From Candidatus Adiutrix sp. (GTDB taxonomy: Bacteria; Desulfobacterota; Desulfarculia; Adiutricales; Adiutricaceae), in the NCBI GenBank assembly GCA_031273445.1, contig JAISRV010000047.1, forward strand, positions 1 through 8,455: a stretch of 8,455 bases of DNA. The letters run 5' to 3'. Positions 6,613 to 8,455 of this stretch are shown here, one piece after another. The position numbers and the translations under genes are program-made. Position 1 is the stretch's first letter. Each line of letters begins with the position of its first letter. A model generated the notes under the pieces. That model had not been told where the DNA came from. It saw only the letters and a program-made list of their open reading frames with translations, and made no database searches.

Positions 6613-7338
6613 TTAGAAATCGTCTTGATCCGGGATTGAATGCTGCAATTTCTCGCGTTGACGATTTTGGCAGAATTGGACGGTTTCTTTTATATCTATA
6701 ACAATATTTTCAACTCCAAATCTGTCTTTGCTCTTTTTCCTGTTTTCGGCTAGAGCGTCTTGTTGATGCTTTAAAAAACCGCAGGCGGCGAAAAGAATAG
6801 GCGCATTCAATTGTCCTTGATAGGTTTCTTCTAAAATATTGGCCAATCTTTTTAAAGCCGGAACACAGGTGGTTAATAGAAGGGAAACCCCGATAAAATC
6901 CGGGTTACGTTTCAAGGTTTCTTGAAGAAAGGTTTTAGGAGCCACATCCGCGCCCAAATCAATCACTTCAAAGCCGTTGGCTTTTAAAAAGTGCCCGGCG
7001 GTATTTTTTCCGAGATCATGAATATCGCCTTCAATGGCGCCGATCAGCACCAGGCCTTTTCTTTCAGTAGTCTGAGGGTTGCGGAGCAGGTGAGGCAGCA
7101 GAATCTGCAAAGCCTGCCGCAGCAAATCTCCGCCCAATAACAGGGAGGCCATATAATATTCCTGGGCTTCATAGCGCCGGCCGATTTCCGTCAAACCCTC
7201 GCTAAGGCTATCCAAGATTATTTTTGGATCAACGCCTTGATGCAGCAGATCGGCCACCAGAGTAAGCGTCGGCGCTTCTTTCACAGCCACAACGAGGTCG
7301 TGGAGTCTTTTCAATTTGTCTTCCGGACTTTTGCCCAC
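6613..7338 (-). CDS. Corrinoid (B12-binding) methyl-carrier protein of the MtaC/MtbC/MttC type
   Basis: Small corrinoid protein of the kind that accepts a methyl group from a substrate-specific methyltransferase and passes it to a second methyltransferase. Residues 1-88 form the helical cap (B12-binding_2 type), including YEAQEYYMASLLLGGDLLRQAL. Residues 93-225 are the Rossmann-like B12-binding domain with GDIHDLGKN (104-112), where His107 should coordinate cobalt, then VIDLGADV and GVSLLLTT. The late glycine-rich strand is unusual, reading FAACGFLKHQ where relatives usually have a GG motif, and a basic and acidic tail of about 20 residues follows. At 241 residues it is slightly longer than the usual 210-220. 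The start is GTG one base after the gntR stop, so it is probably translationally coupled to that gene. No methyltransferase gene is visible, so the substrate is unknown. The stop codon lies next to the IS remnant. Confidence 0.88.
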   Translation of the reverse strand: MGKSPEDKLKRLHDLVVAVKEAPTLTLVADLLHQGVDPKIILDSLSEGLTEIGRRYEAQEYYMASLLLGGDLLRQALQILLPHLLRNPQTTERKGLVLIGAIEGDIHDLGKNTAGHFLKANGFEVIDLGADVAPKTFLQETLKRNPDFIGVSLLLTTCVPALKRLANILEETYQGQLNAPILFAACGFLKHQQDALAENRKKSKDRFGVENIVIDIKETVQFCQNRQREKLQHSIPDQDDF

Positions 7339-7339
7339 T

Positions 7340-8107
7340 TTAGTTTTCTCTACTCTTGGAACAGCCCTTAATGCCTATGCTGGCGTTCAGGGTCAGCATA
7401 TTTTGTGGGGTCAAGAAAAACCCGACCGCCAAGGGCGAAGACTCCGCATCAAAAAAAGTATAGTCAAGACGAAATCCCGGAGATATTTCGGTCAGAGACA
7501 ACAGTTCCGCATCTGTCTGGTCAATTATTACCGGAGACAACAGTAGATCGGCCCGTTTGATCAAACCGTTGCCGCTGCCGGTGAAAAGTCCGTTTAAATA
7601 AGTGGCCTCCAACTCCGCTTCCATGACCGGACGTTTCAAATCAGGCTTCAGATGGCCCTCCTGTATCAAAAAAACACCTGCCTGGGCGGAAGTTATTATT
7701 TTTTTTATATATATTACGGCATCACCCAAGGCCAAACCAAGCTTTCGAGCCATATCTTCAGAAGCGTGGCGCACTTCCGATCTAATAATGCGAATGCGAG
7801 TGTTTTCAGGGTCAATCCGCAGCAGCAGACCGTCAATATGGAAGGAGGCTTTTTGCCAGTTCAACTCTTTAACAAACGTCCCCCGGCCGATAAAACGCTC
7901 CAGAATATCCTCTTCCACCAAAACGCCTAAAGCCTGGCGCACGGTCAGAGAAGAAAGGCCGCTGCTTTTGACCAGAGCGGTTTCAGTCGGGATGCGGTCG
8001 CCGGGCTTATATGTCCCATCCAGTATCTCTTGCTTTATTTGGTCGGCCAGCCTTAGATAAGCATGGCCGTCAGCAGGCAGGCGCTTGTTGTCTTTTAAAA
8101 CCTTCAT
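7340..8107 (-). CDS. GntR-family transcriptional regulator, HutC subfamily (UTRA domain)
   Basis: DNA-binding regulator of 255 residues. The N-terminal winged helix (about 17-80) reads YLRLADQIKQEILDG, YKPGDRIPTE, SSLTVRQAL and ends GRGTFVKE, a textbook GntR domain with the recognition helix near 51-62. The C-terminal part (about 100-245) fits a UTRA ligand-binding fold (IQEGHLKPDL, LFTGSGNGLIKRADLLL, DYTFFDAESSPLAVGFFL). Such proteins usually repress neighbouring genes until a small metabolite binds, so the next gene (corrinoid protein, one base away) is the likely target along with gntR itself. The ATG at 8107 has no good ribosome binding site, and translation may be weak. A paired inverted repeat and a terminator-like hairpin lie upstream. 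The ligand cannot be read from the sequence; a methylated compound or corrinoid-related metabolite is only an inference from the partner gene. Confidence 0.9.
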   Translation of the reverse strand: MKVLKDNKRLPADGHAYLRLADQIKQEILDGTYKPGDRIPTETALVKSSGLSSLTVRQALGVLVEEDILERFIGRGTFVKELNWQKASFHIDGLLLRIDPENTRIRIIRSEVRHASEDMARKLGLALGDAVIYIKKIITSAQAGVFLIQEGHLKPDLKRPVMEAELEATYLNGLFTGSGNGLIKRADLLLSPVIIDQTDAELLSLTEISPGFRLDYTFFDAESSPLAVGFFLTPQNMLTLNASIGIKGCSKSREN

Positions 8108-8121
8108 GCGATAATCAACCG

Positions 8122-8144
8122 AAAAGACGAGGCCTGAGGCCCCG
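8122..8144 (-). terminator. Terminator-like hairpin in the gntR leader (possible attenuator)
   Basis: The minus-strand RNA reads CGGGGCC, loop UCA, GGCCUCG, then UCUUUU. That is a 7-bp GC-rich stem with one G-U pair followed by a short U-rich run (8122-8127). It ends about 15 nt before the gntR start codon. No minus-strand gene lies to its right within the window, so it could attenuate gntR transcription or stop read-through from further upstream. The core GGCCT-G-AGGCC (8131-8141) is also a perfect DNA palindrome and could instead be a protein site. Confidence 0.4.
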
Positions 8145-8156
8145 CTTCTGCTTTAG

Positions 8157-8198
8157 ACTTGCATATATTTTTACAATAATATATATTTTTTTGCAAGT
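8157..8198. promoter_or_regulatory. Paired inverted repeats framing the candidate gntR promoter
   Basis: ACTTGCA (8157-8163) and its exact reverse complement TGCAAGT (8192-8198) lie 28 bp apart around a strongly A/T-rich core. On the minus strand TTGCAA (8191-8196) can serve as a -35 element with a 17-bp spacer to TAAAAA (8168-8173). One arm would then cover the -35 and the other the start of transcription. This is a plausible pair of operator half-sites for autoregulation. The sites do not match the short GT-rich palindrome often reported for HutC-type regulators, and the promoter match is moderate. Confidence 0.45.
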
Positions 8199-8388
8199 GG
8201 GTATGCTTTTTATTCTTTATTTCTATATATAAATACTTAACCTTAAAGATAGGTCAATCGCGCCGGCAAACTGCGAGAGCAGCAATGTAAGTCATTTTAT
8301 AGGGCCTCCAGCTGGTCGCGAAGCAAAGCGCAGTCAATTTTTGAGAGTGTTCACATAAAGATAGATAAATATGGAGGAAAGGGGTATA
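8199..8388. other. Divergent intergenic region, no gene recognised
   Basis: I see no convincing coding region between the gntR promoter region and the plus-strand gene at the right edge. The A/T-rich part (8200-8245) is followed by a more GC-rich stretch (8255-8340) with a tiny CTGC-GAGA-GCAG stem. TTGAGA (8341-8346), a 17-bp spacer and GATAAA (8364-8369) form a weak plus-strand promoter candidate for the right-edge gene. The minus-strand frame through this stretch looks like chance. Confidence 0.35.
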
Positions 8389-8455
8389 ATGATCCATCAA
8401 ATGAAGGATGGTGCAATTATGCCTCAATGCAAAAGATGCCAAGCCGCCCCGGTAG
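8389..8455 (+). CDS. Start of an unidentified plus-strand gene with a CxxC motif, cut by right window edge
   Basis: A frame opens at ATG 8389 and stays open to the edge (22 codons). It is preceded by a purine-rich stretch GGAGGAAAGGGG (8373-8384) that makes a good ribosome binding site region. In-frame ATGs at 8401 and 8419 are alternative starts; the last, with AAGGA ten bases upstream, would give a protein beginning MPQCKRCQAAPV. The CKRC pair suggests the first half of a zinc ribbon, as found at the N-terminus of some insertion-sequence transposases and many small zinc proteins. Too little is present to assign a family. It is divergent from gntR. Confidence 0.5.
   Translation, partial: MIHQMKDGAIMPQCKRCQAAPV

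Noticed and set aside
8254..8442. Small minus-strand frame of 62 codons at the right edge
   Set aside because: It overlaps the start of the plus-strand gene and its ribosome binding site, and its protein shows no recognisable features.

Overview
This window looks like chromosomal DNA of a Gram-negative bacterium, most likely a deltaproteobacterium (Desulfobacterota). I base this on the gene order lysS - lolC - lolD - bamA and on a BamA with a TolB-like domain before its POTRA repeats; as I recall, both are typical of Desulfovibrio-like genomes. The envelope block is clearly GC-rich, while the right-hand third is visibly richer in A+T.

Left block (1-6300, all on the minus strand). A good sigma-70-type promoter at 6269-6297 reads through a leader of about 160 nt into lysS (lysyl-tRNA synthetase). 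Next come lolC/E and lolD, the permease and ATPase of the lipoprotein-releasing ABC transporter, whose genes overlap by 8 nt. After a 208-nt spacer with its own candidate promoter and a 20-bp-period direct repeat comes bamA, which runs off the left edge. LolC/LolD extract lipoproteins from the inner membrane and BamA inserts barrel proteins into the outer membrane, so this is mainly an envelope-assembly operon headed by a housekeeping gene. The bamA frame is broken by one in-frame TAA (1179-1181), yet good BamA sequence continues in the same frame on both sides of it. This is the most striking anomaly in the window.

Middle (6101-6612). The lysS leader and promoter are followed by a decayed plus-strand remnant of an ISL3-family transposase (about the last 85 residues, two apparent frameshifts). 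The remnant ends only a few bases from the stop codon of the next gene.

Right block (6613-8107, minus strand). A two-gene unit encodes a GntR-family regulator with a UTRA sensor domain and a stand-alone corrinoid (B12-binding) methyl-carrier protein. The genes are separated by one base. Upstream of the regulator are a pair of 7-bp inverted repeats around a candidate promoter and a terminator-like hairpin in the leader, which suggests a regulated, possibly attenuated unit. No methyltransferase partner is present here.

Right edge (8389-8455, plus strand). A new gene with a purine-rich ribosome binding site begins and encodes a short Cys-x2-Cys motif before the window ends. I found no rRNA, tRNA or CRISPR array.
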